A stretch of DNA of 46,332 nt, taken from an uncultured Eubacteriales bacterium. Its GTDB lineage: Bacteria; Bacillota; Clostridia; Peptostreptococcales; Anaerovoracaceae. The notes beneath the pieces are model-generated. The model did not search any database. It worked only from the letters and a program-made list of their open reading frames with translations, and had not been told where the DNA came from. Made by a program: the position numbers and the translations under genes. Below, in pieces: positions 9,668 to 18,520 of this stretch (position 1 is its first letter; each line of letters opens with the position of its first letter). Location: positions 1,921 through 48,252 of the forward strand of contig CACYHR010000024.1 in the NCBI GenBank assembly GCA_902774265.1, read 5' to 3'.

Positions 9668-10108
9668 ATGATAAACAAAAAACTGTATTCTGTTTTGCAA
9701 TGGACATGGGGACTGCCGCAGACTATGATAGGAGCGGCAGTTTTTGTCATTCATAAAAAAGATAAACACTTTGATTACGGAGGAGCGACCGCGACCGCAT
9801 GGAAACGAAAGGACGGCGTTTCGCTCGGAAAATTCATTTTTGTTCCGAAGGAAAGTGTTTCGGAACAAGGCGTTTCCGGGCAGAAAGACGGATTTCTGCT
9901 CGAGCATGAATACGGGCATACCATACAGTCGATTGTTCTCGGACCGGCATATCTGTTTCTTGTCGGCCTGCCTTCGATCCTGTGGAGTCGTCTGCCGTAC
10001 TTCAGCAGGATGAGGAAAAAAACCGGCAGATCATATTATTCGGCAGTTTTCGAACGAACGGCAAGTGAGCTCGGCAGAAAACATGCACAAAACGCAGCCA
10101 TGCGATAA
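9668..10108 (+). CDS. Small membrane protein with HEYGH zinc-protease-like motif
   Basis: 146 residues. The pattern LLEHEYGHTIQS (about 78-89) is a HExxH-type zinc site inside a short protein with two hydrophobic stretches (about 14-28 and 90-108). The ends RMRKKTGRSYYSAVFERTASELG fit a family of uncharacterised Clostridia proteins with the same HEYGHTIQS core. The third metal ligand cannot be named with confidence. The function is unknown; co-orientation right after mscS suggests one transcript. Confidence 0.7.
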   Translation: MINKKLYSVLQWTWGLPQTMIGAAVFVIHKKDKHFDYGGATATAWKRKDGVSLGKFIFVPKESVSEQGVSGQKDGFLLEHEYGHTIQSIVLGPAYLFLVGLPSILWSRLPYFSRMRKKTGRSYYSAVFERTASELGRKHAQNAAMR

Positions 10109-10200
10109 GCGACGACTTGCCTGAGAAGCTCAAAATATGGTATTCTCATAAGCGTGTTGACAGGGGGAGAGTTTTGCTAATTATTTGAGGTGAAGCTAAT

Positions 10201-11580
10201 ATGGATATGAATTATGATGTAATAATAATCGGAGCCGGCCCGGGCGGGATATACGCGGCATATGAGCTGGCAAAGGCTGATCGCGGTCTGAAGGTGGCCG
10301 TGTTTGAAGCGGGAAAAGAACTTAAAGACAGGAAATGTCCTATAGACGGAGATAAAATCAAGAGTTGTATAAACTGCAAGAACTGCTCGATTATGAGCGG
10401 TTTCGGGGGAGCAGGAGCATTCTCAGACGGCAAGTACAATATTACAAATGATTTCGGCGGAACTCTTCATGAGCATATCGGCAGGGAAAAAGCCATAGAG
10501 CTGATGAATTACGTTGATGAGATCAATCTGATGCACGGAGGAGAGGGAACGAAGCTCTACTCCACTGCCAATACGAGCCTGCGCAAAAAGTGCATGCAGA
10601 ACAAGCTGCTTCTGCTCGATGCATCGGTCCGCCATCTCGGAACGGATATAAACTATGTAGTTCTTGAGAATCTTTACAGCGAGCTTAAGGATAAAGTCGA
10701 TTTCAGATTTCTTACACCTGTGAGACATATTGAAACTGCAGAGAACGGATACAGGATCATAACGGATGAAGGCAGCTATACCTGCGGCAGCTGCATTGTT
10801 TCGGTAGGACGCAGCGGCAGCAAATGGATGGAAGAGGTATGCAGCGAGCTTGATATCCCGACAGAATCAAATCGTGTTGATATCGGCGTCCGCGTAGAGC
10901 TTCCGGCTGTATTGTTCTCGCATCTTACGGATGAATTATATGAGAGCAAGATAGTCTACAGAACCGAAAAATTCGAAGATAAGGTAAGGACCTTCTGCAT
11001 GAATCCGCGGGGCAGCGTGGTAAATGAGAACACCAACGGTATAGTCACGGTAAACGGACACAGCTACGAGGATCCTGCAAAACAGACCAACTATACAAAT
11101 TTCGCTCTGCTTGTATCCAAACATTTTTCAATACCTTTCAAGGACAGCAACGGATACGGTGAAAGCATCGCAAGACTTTCCAATATGCTCGGCGGCGGTG
11201 TAATAGTCCAGAGGTTCGGAGATCTGATAAGAGGACGCAGGACAAATCACAAGAGACTCAGCGACAGCTTTGTAACGCCGACACTTAAGGCTGAGCCGGG
11301 AGATCTTTCCCTCGTACTGCCTAAACGTATACTGGACGGCATTATAGAAATGATATATGCCCTCGACAAGATCGCACCCGGAACAGCAAACGATGACACG
11401 CTGCTTTACGGTGTTGAGGTCAAATTCTACAATATGGAGGTCAGCATTGACGACCACCTGGAGACACAGCATAAGGGACTGTATATCATCGGAGACGGCA
11501 GCGGAGTGACACATTCGCTTTCACACGCATCAGCAAGCGGCGTATTTGTCGCCAGGGAAATACTCGATAAAGCAGTCTGA
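10201..11580 (+). CDS. FAD-dependent dehydrogenase (COG2509-like)
   Basis: 459 residues. An N-terminal FAD-binding Rossmann fold is shown by VIIIGAGPGGIYAAYELAK (about 7-25) and a C-terminal FAD contact by GLYIIGDGSGVTHSLSHASASG (about 427-448). A cysteine-rich stretch CPIDGDKIKSCINCKNCS (about 57-74) and GFGGAGAFSDGKYN follow, as in uncharacterised FAD-dependent dehydrogenases related to geranylgeranyl reductase/thiazole-type oxidoreductases. The substrate is unknown. The ribosome site GAGGTG is at 10187-10192. TTGACA (10157) with ATTATT (10180) at 17 bases could be a promoter but would leave almost no leader. Confidence 0.85.
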   Translation: MDMNYDVIIIGAGPGGIYAAYELAKADRGLKVAVFEAGKELKDRKCPIDGDKIKSCINCKNCSIMSGFGGAGAFSDGKYNITNDFGGTLHEHIGREKAIELMNYVDEINLMHGGEGTKLYSTANTSLRKKCMQNKLLLLDASVRHLGTDINYVVLENLYSELKDKVDFRFLTPVRHIETAENGYRIITDEGSYTCGSCIVSVGRSGSKWMEEVCSELDIPTESNRVDIGVRVELPAVLFSHLTDELYESKIVYRTEKFEDKVRTFCMNPRGSVVNENTNGIVTVNGHSYEDPAKQTNYTNFALLVSKHFSIPFKDSNGYGESIARLSNMLGGGVIVQRFGDLIRGRRTNHKRLSDSFVTPTLKAEPGDLSLVLPKRILDGIIEMIYALDKIAPGTANDDTLLYGVEVKFYNMEVSIDDHLETQHKGLYIIGDGSGVTHSLSHASASGVFVAREILDKAV

Positions 11581-11597
11581 ATATAACGAGCATCAAA

Positions 11598-11655
11598 AAG
11601 GAGCCCGATCCTACAGCATCATTATCATAATGAACTGATCGAAGGCTCCTTTTTT
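11598..11655 (+). terminator. Intrinsic terminator after the FAD dehydrogenase gene
   Basis: AAGGAGCC (11598-11605) pairs with GGCTCCTT (11644-11651), followed by a T run to 11655. A repeat element begins at the next base, so it may have inserted into or beside the U-tract. Confidence 0.75.
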
Positions 11656-11770
11656 CAACCAGGAGCAAAGCTCCAACAAGCTCGCTTGATTGGAGCGAGC
11701 GACGCCGTCAACAGACACCGGGAGCTTCAGCTCCTGAGAGCATCAGTGGGGACATCCGGTGTCTGTTATA
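11656..11770 (+). repeat. Dispersed hairpin-rich element, copy B (115 bp)
   Basis: Starts with the 53 bases shared with copies A and C (11656-11708). Then a 12-bp inverted repeat, AACAGACACCGG and CCGGTGTCTGTT, brackets GGAGCT-TC-AGCTCC and the string GCATCAGTGGGG. Compared with copy C it lacks about 73 bases just after that string. It lies between two convergent genes. No ORF is inside. Confidence 0.85.
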
Positions 11771-11779
11771 TGGATCAAA

Positions 11780-12583
11780 TCAGGCGGCTGATGGTATCAC
11801 TGTCGACTTGACCTTATTGAAAAGTTTTTTGGTCCGGTATGAGAGTAAACCTATAACTGATCCTCCTATAACCACTTTTACAAAGGCTGCAGCCAGCGGA
11901 TAATTGTGCCAGTACAGCGGTGCAACCGCATCTATCGAACTAAGCCCGAGAGCCGTAACCATCAGTATCATTACATTGCGCTTGCAGAGTATCTTACGTA
12001 TCGGAAGATCAGGGAAGAGTAGTTTTGCGGTGGCTGTAAAGAGACCTGTAAGAATTGCAAATCCTGCAGCAAATGACGCAATGAACGCCCCTACAGGGGT
12101 TGCAAATAATATATTCCACAGGAATGTGATCAATGTCATCAGCGCTGTCCCCAATGCCCACAGAGGAACTGCGAACAGTATGCGTACATGCTGAGGCATG
12201 GACAGTACAGCCTGTCTGAAGCGTGCCACGATGCCTGGCTTTGATTTCTCCTCTTCCGCCTCGTCGTCATCGTCAACTTCTGCACTGACAAAGTCATCCA
12301 CGTCCATGACTATCGGAGCTGATTTGTATGCGTCCGCTGCTGCCTGATCATCCATGATATCAGCAGGACCGGAAAAGGCCAGCCCCGTAAGAAGAGACAG
12401 CGCCACGACCGCTCCTGCAGCACCTTTCAGAGCATTTTTTTTGATAATCTTAGCCGGGTCGTATGTCCCCTCGAGATAAGCATCTGCACGCGTGTTGATG
12501 CCGTCGGTAATGCGGCGTCCAGCATTGAGTATGAAATCTCCGCTGTTTTCGTTTTTCAGATTCTTATTACTTTTATCAGCCAT
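11780..12583 (-). CDS. Hypothetical integral membrane protein with acidic loop
   Basis: 267 residues from ATG 12583, chosen for the GGGAGGT site at 12591-12597 over the longer frame. Order: a polar N-terminus, a hydrophobic segment (about 51-70), an acidic loop with VDDDDEAEEEKSKP (about 103-116), then several membrane helices, and a basic C-terminus (KKLFNKVKS). It is not recognised as any named family. It lies 43 bases after the M16 peptidase gene on the same strand, so it is probably in the same operon and may be a membrane partner or substrate. Transcription likely ends near the inverted repeats of copy B. Confidence 0.7.
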   Translation of the reverse strand: MADKSNKNLKNENSGDFILNAGRRITDGINTRADAYLEGTYDPAKIIKKNALKGAAGAVVALSLLTGLAFSGPADIMDDQAAADAYKSAPIVMDVDDFVSAEVDDDDEAEEEKSKPGIVARFRQAVLSMPQHVRILFAVPLWALGTALMTLITFLWNILFATPVGAFIASFAAGFAILTGLFTATAKLLFPDLPIRKILCKRNVMILMVTALGLSSIDAVAPLYWHNYPLAAAFVKVVIGGSVIGLLSYRTKKLFNKVKSTVIPSAA

Positions 12584-12626
12584 ATCCCTTACCTCCCTTG
12601 TTTTCGGTCGATGTAAAAGTGTGACA

Positions 12627-15548
12627 TCATATATCTGCAATCTCCAGATCCGGGCAGCTTTCAAGTGCTGAGTCCGGCCCTGTGACGCATACACAGCCGT
12701 CTGATGCGAGTTTTTCAAAAGCACTGCACCATGACAGCAGATCTTCCGGCGTAGTCCCGAGTATTTCTCTGCGTACTCTCAGGCGGGATTCATCGCTGAA
12801 GCCCGAAATGACGAATTCATCTGCCATGCTGCCCTTTGATGCAGGAGAAACGAGAGGTTCTATCGATGCTATGGTGGAGATGATGAATCCATCCAGTTCG
12901 GTATCTTCTGAACCGGCCAGAGCCTGCAGGAAAGCGGAGTTGTTTTTGTATACATCAAGCGAGGCGGCAGGGCTCGGATCTCTGTATGAATAGCAGAACA
13001 TGTTGCCGGCCCTGCTGACAGAAGCTGAGGTACCGTATGCTCCGCCCTTAACTCGTACTTCATTCCATAAATGAGCGAAGGTGATGATATTTGCAGCTAC
13101 GGAAAGGCTTCCGGCCGGCTTTAAATCCATCTGCGCCAGATCATATGCCTGTACAGAATGCGATACCGATGAAGGAATCCGTATGCCTAATCTGCGCGGC
13201 AGCGGCGATGTGTAAGAAACAGGACGAGACCTCTGTTCACCAGGTTCAAACAGGCTGATCAGCCTTTCCGTATCAACAGGCGATGATGCAGTTACGCTTA
13301 TTATCGAGTCTGCTTTTACAATTGTGCGTCTGATCAGATCCTTCACAAAATCGATGTAGGAATCGATCCTTTCATCGAAGTTTTTATTCATGTCATGCAT
13401 ATAACGGATGAAAGTGCAGCCGTTGATCGCTTCGGCTGCAGCATCCCTTGATGAATAATGAGATCTTGCGGCATAGATCGCAAGTTTGTGTCCGGAGGAT
13501 ACAGCATATCGTTTGCCTTCCTCATCTACCTGAGTAACCAGCTCCCGCATAAGAGACTTGTCGTCGAATCTGGTACGAGTCATGATCTCAACTATAAGAT
13601 CTTCAGCATGTGTTAAATTCTCTCTGAGGACAGCGGCTCTTGCTCTCAGCACCGGAGTGCAGGACTCATTGTCGCCGTCTTTGGCATGGATACCCATACC
13701 GAAATGAAGCGATCCCACATATGTCCGGATCCTGTTTTGAAGCTCTGTCACGCCGTAGTTTTCTGTCGGAAGGTTCTTGTAAAATTCCGTCAGCAGCGCT
13801 GCAGCAGACAGTTCTTCATATGACAGATCGGTCATAGGGAAATACGCATTGATATACACTATGCCATTTGTCGGTATGGAGTGATAAAGAATTCTGACGC
13901 CGTCCAGCTCGCTTTCAATGGTCGGGATCAGATCCGGTTCTTTGTTTATATCATTAATATCCAGCTGAGGAATGCTTGCAAGGGCTTCCTCGCTGTCAGG
14001 CGTCATCTGCCATTCGGCGAGATCCTTGTTGAGCCTGTCAAGAGATGCCCGTTCATCGTCAGTCATAGAACTGATGATATCTGCGATCCTTGCAGCTTCG
14101 TCAGCTTCCTGCTCAGCCTCAAGTGAGGCCGAAGGAATAAGAGTGAGCCTGGAAAATCCGGATGCGTCAGCCAGATATTCAGCCGCGAATCTTTCAATCT
14201 CTCCGGCTGCAATCATATCACGGAGCTCGGATATAGCTTCGTTTGTCTTAAGGAAGAGTGCAGGGTCACCGCCGTAAAGCCATGAACTGAATACTGCGTT
14301 TGCTCTGTACAATCCCTGCGGTTCAGGATACTGTCTGAATCTGAAATCAAGCTGATTGACAGAAGCATTGAGGTCGTCTTCAGGGAAACCTTTGTCAGCA
14401 ACTGCTTTAACTGTATCGCTGACAATGCTTATCAGCCTGTCTCCTGCTTTCTTTATCGCAGTTTTATATTCAGGATCATCCGAAGACAGACCGGCACTGC
14501 CATCCGGAGATACTCCTCTGAATATCATAACCAGATAAGGCTGTGCAATTCCGTCTGAAACATATATTTCCATATCTTCGGCCAGGCCGGAGGACAGGAC
14601 CGCTCTTTTGAGCGGCGACTCGTTCGAGTCGGCAAGCTGCTCTGTCAGAACACTGAGAGCGAGCAGCTTGCTCCTGTCCTCCCAGGTCCCGATTATCCTT
14701 CCGAATACAAGCACTGCCTTTTCGTCTTCGCCGGCAGCAGAAAAATTCTGTGTTTGTTCACTGACCACCGGAATCTGCATATCAAGTCCGGGTACATCAT
14801 CCAGTCTGTCATATTTATCCAGATAGGAACCGATCATCTCCAGAGTCTTTTCAAGAGGGATATCACCGTCCAGATAGAAATACGAATTGGAAGGGTGATA
14901 GAATTTCCTGTATCTCGCTATGAAATCCTCATATGTTAGATCTGGTATTGCATCGGGATCGCCGCCCGAGTTGTATCCGTAGCAGCTGTCAGGGAAGAGT
15001 ATCTTGCTCATAGTACGTTCTGCTATTTGATCAACATCGGACATTGCGCCCTTCATTTCATTGAAAACAACGCCCTTATATACCGGTTCATCTCCACAGG
15101 TATCTATATGCCAGCCTTCCTGATAGAATATGTTGGGATTCTTCAGTATGCTAGGACAGAAAACAGCGTCAAGATAAACCTCCATCAGATTGAGATAATC
15201 CTGCTCCATGCGGCTCGATATAGGATAAAGAGTCTTATCCGAGTAAGTCATTGCATTCAGGAAAGTATTCATTGAAGTCTTGATAAGTTCAACAAACGGT
15301 TCCTTGACCGGGAATTTCTCTGAACCGCAGAGAACCGAATGCTCGATTATATGAAAGACCCCTGTATTGTCCTCTGGCAGAGTTTTAAACCCGACTGAAA
15401 AGAGCTTGTTTTCCTCGCTGCTCTTCGCCCAGACCAGACCTGCACCCGTGCGGTCATGAGTCATCTCTATCAGCTGACCCTCAAATTCTTCTATATCCCT
15501 TATTGAAGTAACGGTAAATCCGTACATTCTGTCATTGATTTTAAGCAC
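12627..15548 (-). CDS. M16C zinc metallopeptidase (presequence-protease type)
   Basis: 973 residues, the length of single-chain M16C peptidases with four homologous domains. The inverted zinc motif HIIEH (HxxEH) is near residue 66, with the distal Glu likely in the VFNEMKGAMSD segment about 80 residues later. The linker helices and the second half (KGGAYGTSASVSRAG) fit the clamshell enzymes that degrade peptides in a closed chamber. There is no signal peptide, so it is cytosolic. It starts with GTG at 15548 after GAGG. A following membrane-protein gene is likely co-transcribed. Confidence 0.92.
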   Translation of the reverse strand: MLKINDRMYGFTVTSIRDIEEFEGQLIEMTHDRTGAGLVWAKSSEENKLFSVGFKTLPEDNTGVFHIIEHSVLCGSEKFPVKEPFVELIKTSMNTFLNAMTYSDKTLYPISSRMEQDYLNLMEVYLDAVFCPSILKNPNIFYQEGWHIDTCGDEPVYKGVVFNEMKGAMSDVDQIAERTMSKILFPDSCYGYNSGGDPDAIPDLTYEDFIARYRKFYHPSNSYFYLDGDIPLEKTLEMIGSYLDKYDRLDDVPGLDMQIPVVSEQTQNFSAAGEDEKAVLVFGRIIGTWEDRSKLLALSVLTEQLADSNESPLKRAVLSSGLAEDMEIYVSDGIAQPYLVMIFRGVSPDGSAGLSSDDPEYKTAIKKAGDRLISIVSDTVKAVADKGFPEDDLNASVNQLDFRFRQYPEPQGLYRANAVFSSWLYGGDPALFLKTNEAISELRDMIAAGEIERFAAEYLADASGFSRLTLIPSASLEAEQEADEAARIADIISSMTDDERASLDRLNKDLAEWQMTPDSEEALASIPQLDINDINKEPDLIPTIESELDGVRILYHSIPTNGIVYINAYFPMTDLSYEELSAAALLTEFYKNLPTENYGVTELQNRIRTYVGSLHFGMGIHAKDGDNESCTPVLRARAAVLRENLTHAEDLIVEIMTRTRFDDKSLMRELVTQVDEEGKRYAVSSGHKLAIYAARSHYSSRDAAAEAINGCTFIRYMHDMNKNFDERIDSYIDFVKDLIRRTIVKADSIISVTASSPVDTERLISLFEPGEQRSRPVSYTSPLPRRLGIRIPSSVSHSVQAYDLAQMDLKPAGSLSVAANIITFAHLWNEVRVKGGAYGTSASVSRAGNMFCYSYRDPSPAASLDVYKNNSAFLQALAGSEDTELDGFIISTIASIEPLVSPASKGSMADEFVISGFSDESRLRVRREILGTTPEDLLSWCSAFEKLASDGCVCVTGPDSALESCPDLEIADI

Positions 15549-15588
15549 TGCAAAATACCTCTTTTTTCAATCTGTAGTATCGATATGC

Positions 15589-15699
15589 TGAGACATTTCA
15601 TCTGAGGCGCCTTGCCGTCGGGTATCAATTGTCTCATCCTTAAGTAAAAGCCGTATATAAGATTTAAACCATTATAACATCCTTACAATTCAGTTAACA
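15589..15699 (-). promoter_or_regulatory. Promoter and leader hairpin of the M16 peptidase gene; rest of 15549-16000 is gene-free
   Basis: On the minus strand TATAAT (15676-15671) lies 17 bases from a weak TGTTAA (15699-15694). The leader holds an inverted repeat TGAGACA/TGTCTCA (15589-15595 with 15630-15636). From 15700 to 16000 I see no supported gene; the small frames there lack ribosome sites until the HerA-like gene at 16001. Confidence 0.5.
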
Positions 15700-16000
15700 G
15701 ACAGAGTCATAAATAAAATAGTGAAATACTCTGAAATACTCTGCTTATTCATCATGAGCTGCGTTCAGTACACTGCTGCTCCGCCGAATGCTGATGCGCA
15801 GATGTATTTCGCGCTCCAATGCATTATGGAACTGGCCGGGGTTGAATTGCAACGTATGTGCCGGCGGTATGCAAAACTTCTGCAAAATAACTTGAGATGC
15901 CGGTACTGCAGGTAATAAAATCATAGGTGATAACAGCTGATATGAATATAATGCACAGGTTTCCGGCAGACATGTATCGAACACAGGAAGGAGAAGGGGT

Positions 16001-17788
16001 ATGACAGATAACGGAATGATATATTTTGCAAGAAGCGGGAATGATGCAGAGTCCCTCGGTGAAAAAATATGCATGCGTCCCGACAGGGCAAACAGGCATG
16101 GCTTTATATGCGGAGCTACCGGAACCGGTAAGTCTGTGACACTCAAGGTTCTGGCGGAAAGCTTTTCTCAGATAGGTGTGCCGGTATTCATGTCTGATGT
16201 CAAGGGAGACATGGCCGGTATTGCCGCTGCCGGTGCAGATAATGAAAATATACAGAAAAGACTGGATCGCTTCGAAATCCGTGACAGCTTTCAGTTCAGG
16301 GAATGTCCCGTTTCCATATTCGACATATATGCGCAGAAAGGCACACCGCTTCGCACCACTGTATCAGAGATGGGACCTCAGCTTTTTTCGCAGGTACTTG
16401 ATCTGAATGACACTCAGACCGAGCTTATGCAGGTCATATTCAAGATCGCAGACGATCTCGGCCTGATACTGACAGATACAAAGGACATGAAGGCAATGCT
16501 GCAGTATGCGGCAGATCATTCGGCGGAATTCAAAATGGATTACGGCAATATCCCTCAGCAGTCCGCTTCCGCTATAATACGCGCTATTGTTGCTCTTGAA
16601 GCAGAAGGAGCAGACTGTTTCTTTGGCGAACCGGCAATAGACATAAGAGATTTCTTCCTGACTGCTCCGGACGGAAGAGGTGTTGTCAGCATTCTCGATG
16701 CCGAAACGCTCATAAACAAACCAAGGCTTTATTCTGCTTTTATGCTGTATCTGCTTTCGGAACTCTTTGAGGTGCTGCCTGAAGCAGGTGATCCTGAAAA
16801 ACCGAAGATCGTATTCTTTTTCGATGAAGCTCATCTGATGTTCAAAAATGCATCAAAGAGTCTGCTCGAAAAGATCGAACAGGTCGTAAAGCTGATCAGA
16901 TCAAAAGGCGTATCAATTTTCTTTGTGACACAGAGTCCGGGAGATATTCCGAATGCTGTTATGTCGCAGCTGGGAAATAAGATAGAACACGGACTTCATG
17001 CTTATACGCCGGCGGAACAGAGGGTCGTGAAGGCCGCTGCCGATGCCTTCAGAGTAAACCCTGAGTTCGATACAGAGGAACTGCTGCTCAATCTCGGTAC
17101 AGGAGAAGCCGTCGTTTCTCTGCTGGATGAAAAGGGTGCGCCGTCCATGGCACAGCACGCATTTATACTGCCTCCGGAAAGCCGCATGGGTCCTCTCAGC
17201 GATGAGGAACGTTCCGCGCTGGTGCAGGCATCCTTCCTCAACAGCAAGTACGAAACAATGGTAGATAATGTTTCTGCTTACGAGGTGATTACAGGGCGTG
17301 CTTCGCAGCCTCAGACGGCCGGAGCAGATGCCGGAGGCGGTTATACATACAGTTCGGATTTCAATTCGCCGGTAATGTCTGAGGAAAGCGCGGCTGCAGG
17401 CACAGAAATAGCTGCGGACGAATCCCCGGGAGACATCAGTTTTGACATAGAGATAGAGAATTCCGCCGCAGAGAATGTTCAGCCGGCAAGATCGCCGCAG
17501 CGCGGAAATACTCAGAGCGGAAATACTCCGAAAAAATCGGCATCAAAGAAATCATCTGCGAATCAGGATGACGACGAGGATACCGGTTCGTCATTAGGAG
17601 ATATGGCGGATAATCTGCTTGGAAAATCAGGGACACGGCAGGTCGTAAGGTCTACGGGCGGAAGCATCGGCCGTGAAGTCGGCAAAGCGATAGGTGAGGC
17701 TGTTCTCGGCAAGAAGGGCAGGACAATAGGCGGTAATATCGGATCAAGTTTAGGCCGCAATCTCTTCGGCACACTGCTGAAGAAATAA
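16001..17788 (+). CDS. HerA-like ATPase / DUF853 helicase
   Basis: 595 residues. Walker A GATGTGKS (about 38-45), Walker B IVFFFDEAHLMF (about 270-281) and an SKGVSIFFVTQSPGDIP sensor segment mark the FtsK/HerA ATPase superfamily; the arrangement matches the DUF853 group. The last ~160 residues are low-complexity and acidic/serine-rich, ending in a glycine-rich repeat region (GREVGKAIGEAVLGKKGRTIGG cut into short motifs). It starts at ATG 16001 after GGAAGGAGAAGG. The cellular role is not established; no nuclease gene is adjacent, so a HerA-NurA repair pair is not evident. Confidence 0.88.
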   Translation: MTDNGMIYFARSGNDAESLGEKICMRPDRANRHGFICGATGTGKSVTLKVLAESFSQIGVPVFMSDVKGDMAGIAAAGADNENIQKRLDRFEIRDSFQFRECPVSIFDIYAQKGTPLRTTVSEMGPQLFSQVLDLNDTQTELMQVIFKIADDLGLILTDTKDMKAMLQYAADHSAEFKMDYGNIPQQSASAIIRAIVALEAEGADCFFGEPAIDIRDFFLTAPDGRGVVSILDAETLINKPRLYSAFMLYLLSELFEVLPEAGDPEKPKIVFFFDEAHLMFKNASKSLLEKIEQVVKLIRSKGVSIFFVTQSPGDIPNAVMSQLGNKIEHGLHAYTPAEQRVVKAAADAFRVNPEFDTEELLLNLGTGEAVVSLLDEKGAPSMAQHAFILPPESRMGPLSDEERSALVQASFLNSKYETMVDNVSAYEVITGRASQPQTAGADAGGGYTYSSDFNSPVMSEESAAAGTEIAADESPGDISFDIEIENSAAENVQPARSPQRGNTQSGNTPKKSASKKSSANQDDDEDTGSSLGDMADNLLGKSGTRQVVRSTGGSIGREVGKAIGEAVLGKKGRTIGGNIGSSLGRNLFGTLLKK

Positions 17789-17821
17789 CAGAATGAAATT
17801 ATTATACGAAGGAGAGATAAA

Positions 17822-18310
17822 ATGTCACTGACAAAAGAAGATGTAATAAAGCTGCTGGATGACAAGAAGATCAAATACGAAATAGCAGAACATAAACCGG
17901 TTTTCACAATAGACGAGATGCTTGAATGCGGTTTGCCGCATCCGGAGCAGATCGCAAAGAATCTGTTCATCAGGGATGATAAGAAGCGCAAATACTATCT
18001 GATTACATGTCTTGAGGATAAAAAAATAAACCTCAAGGAATTTCGCAGGGAGCACGACACTCGTCCGCTGACTTTTGCATCCGAAGAGGATCTGATGGCC
18101 AAAATGGGACTGTACCGCGGTGCGGTAACTCCGTTCGGAATACTCAATAACGAGGAGAAAGACGTAGTCGTTTTCATCGACAAAGACTATGAAAACAAAC
18201 TGATGGGAATACATCCGTGCGACAATACGGCGACCGTCTTCGTAAATACACGCGACGTCGTCAAGCTGATCAAAGCCAACGGCAATGAAGTACATTTCAT
18301 CAAAATGTAA
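17822..18310 (+). CDS. proX: Prolyl-tRNA deacylase (ProX / YbaK family)
   Basis: 162 residues, a free-standing trans-editing enzyme that hydrolyses mischarged Ala- or Cys-tRNA(Pro). The family pattern is visible: the early EIAEHKPVFTIDEM, then AKNLFIRDDKKRKYYLITC, the catalytic-pocket lysine in KKINLKEFR, GAVTPFGI and a late GIHPCDNTATVFV. A GGAGAG site precedes ATG 17822 by a few bases. It is 33 bases after the HerA-like gene and probably in one transcript with it. A terminator follows. Confidence 0.92.
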   Translation: MSLTKEDVIKLLDDKKIKYEIAEHKPVFTIDEMLECGLPHPEQIAKNLFIRDDKKRKYYLITCLEDKKINLKEFRREHDTRPLTFASEEDLMAKMGLYRGAVTPFGILNNEEKDVVVFIDKDYENKLMGIHPCDNTATVFVNTRDVVKLIKANGNEVHFIKM

Positions 18311-18368
18311 GTTTGCAGTATCGCTTATAACATCTAAGTCAAGCCTGGGCGCTAAAAATTAAAAAAAC

Positions 18369-18410
18369 AGTGCAGATCCGGACAATAAGTATGGATCTGC
18401 ACTTTGTTTT
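18369..18410 (+). terminator. Intrinsic terminator after proX
   Basis: AGTGCAGATCC (18369-18379) pairs with GGATCTGCACT (18393-18403), followed by TTGTTTT. A run of A upstream (18361-18367) could allow use in the opposite direction by cysK. Confidence 0.85.
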
Positions 18411-18430
18411 CTGCAGCAGTCAGTTGAAAA

Positions 18431-18515
18431 TATAACAGACACCGGATGTCCCCCGCCTCTTAGGCGGCGGGTATCGATCTCCGACCGACGTGCTCATGAG
18501 CTGAAGATCGAGGCG
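18431..18515 (-). repeat. Dispersed hairpin-rich element, copy D (diverged, partial)
   Basis: In reverse orientation it begins with TATAACAGACACCGGATGTC and the stem CCGCCTCTTAGGCGG, both as in copy C, then diverges (TATCGATCTCCGACCGAC) and ends near the GAGCTGAAG part of the element. It stops 6 bases before the cysK stop codon. It lacks the 53-base head present in the other copies. Confidence 0.75.
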
Positions 18516-18520
18516 TGCAT

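Noticed and set aside
10157-10185. Promoter TTGACA/ATTATT before the FAD dehydrogenase gene as a firm feature
   Set aside because: The spacing is good but the start would fall on the ribosome site, leaving almost no leader; kept only as a remark.
15721-15915. 64-codon plus-strand frame upstream of the HerA-like gene
   Set aside because: No ribosome site and no family likeness; treated as non-coding.
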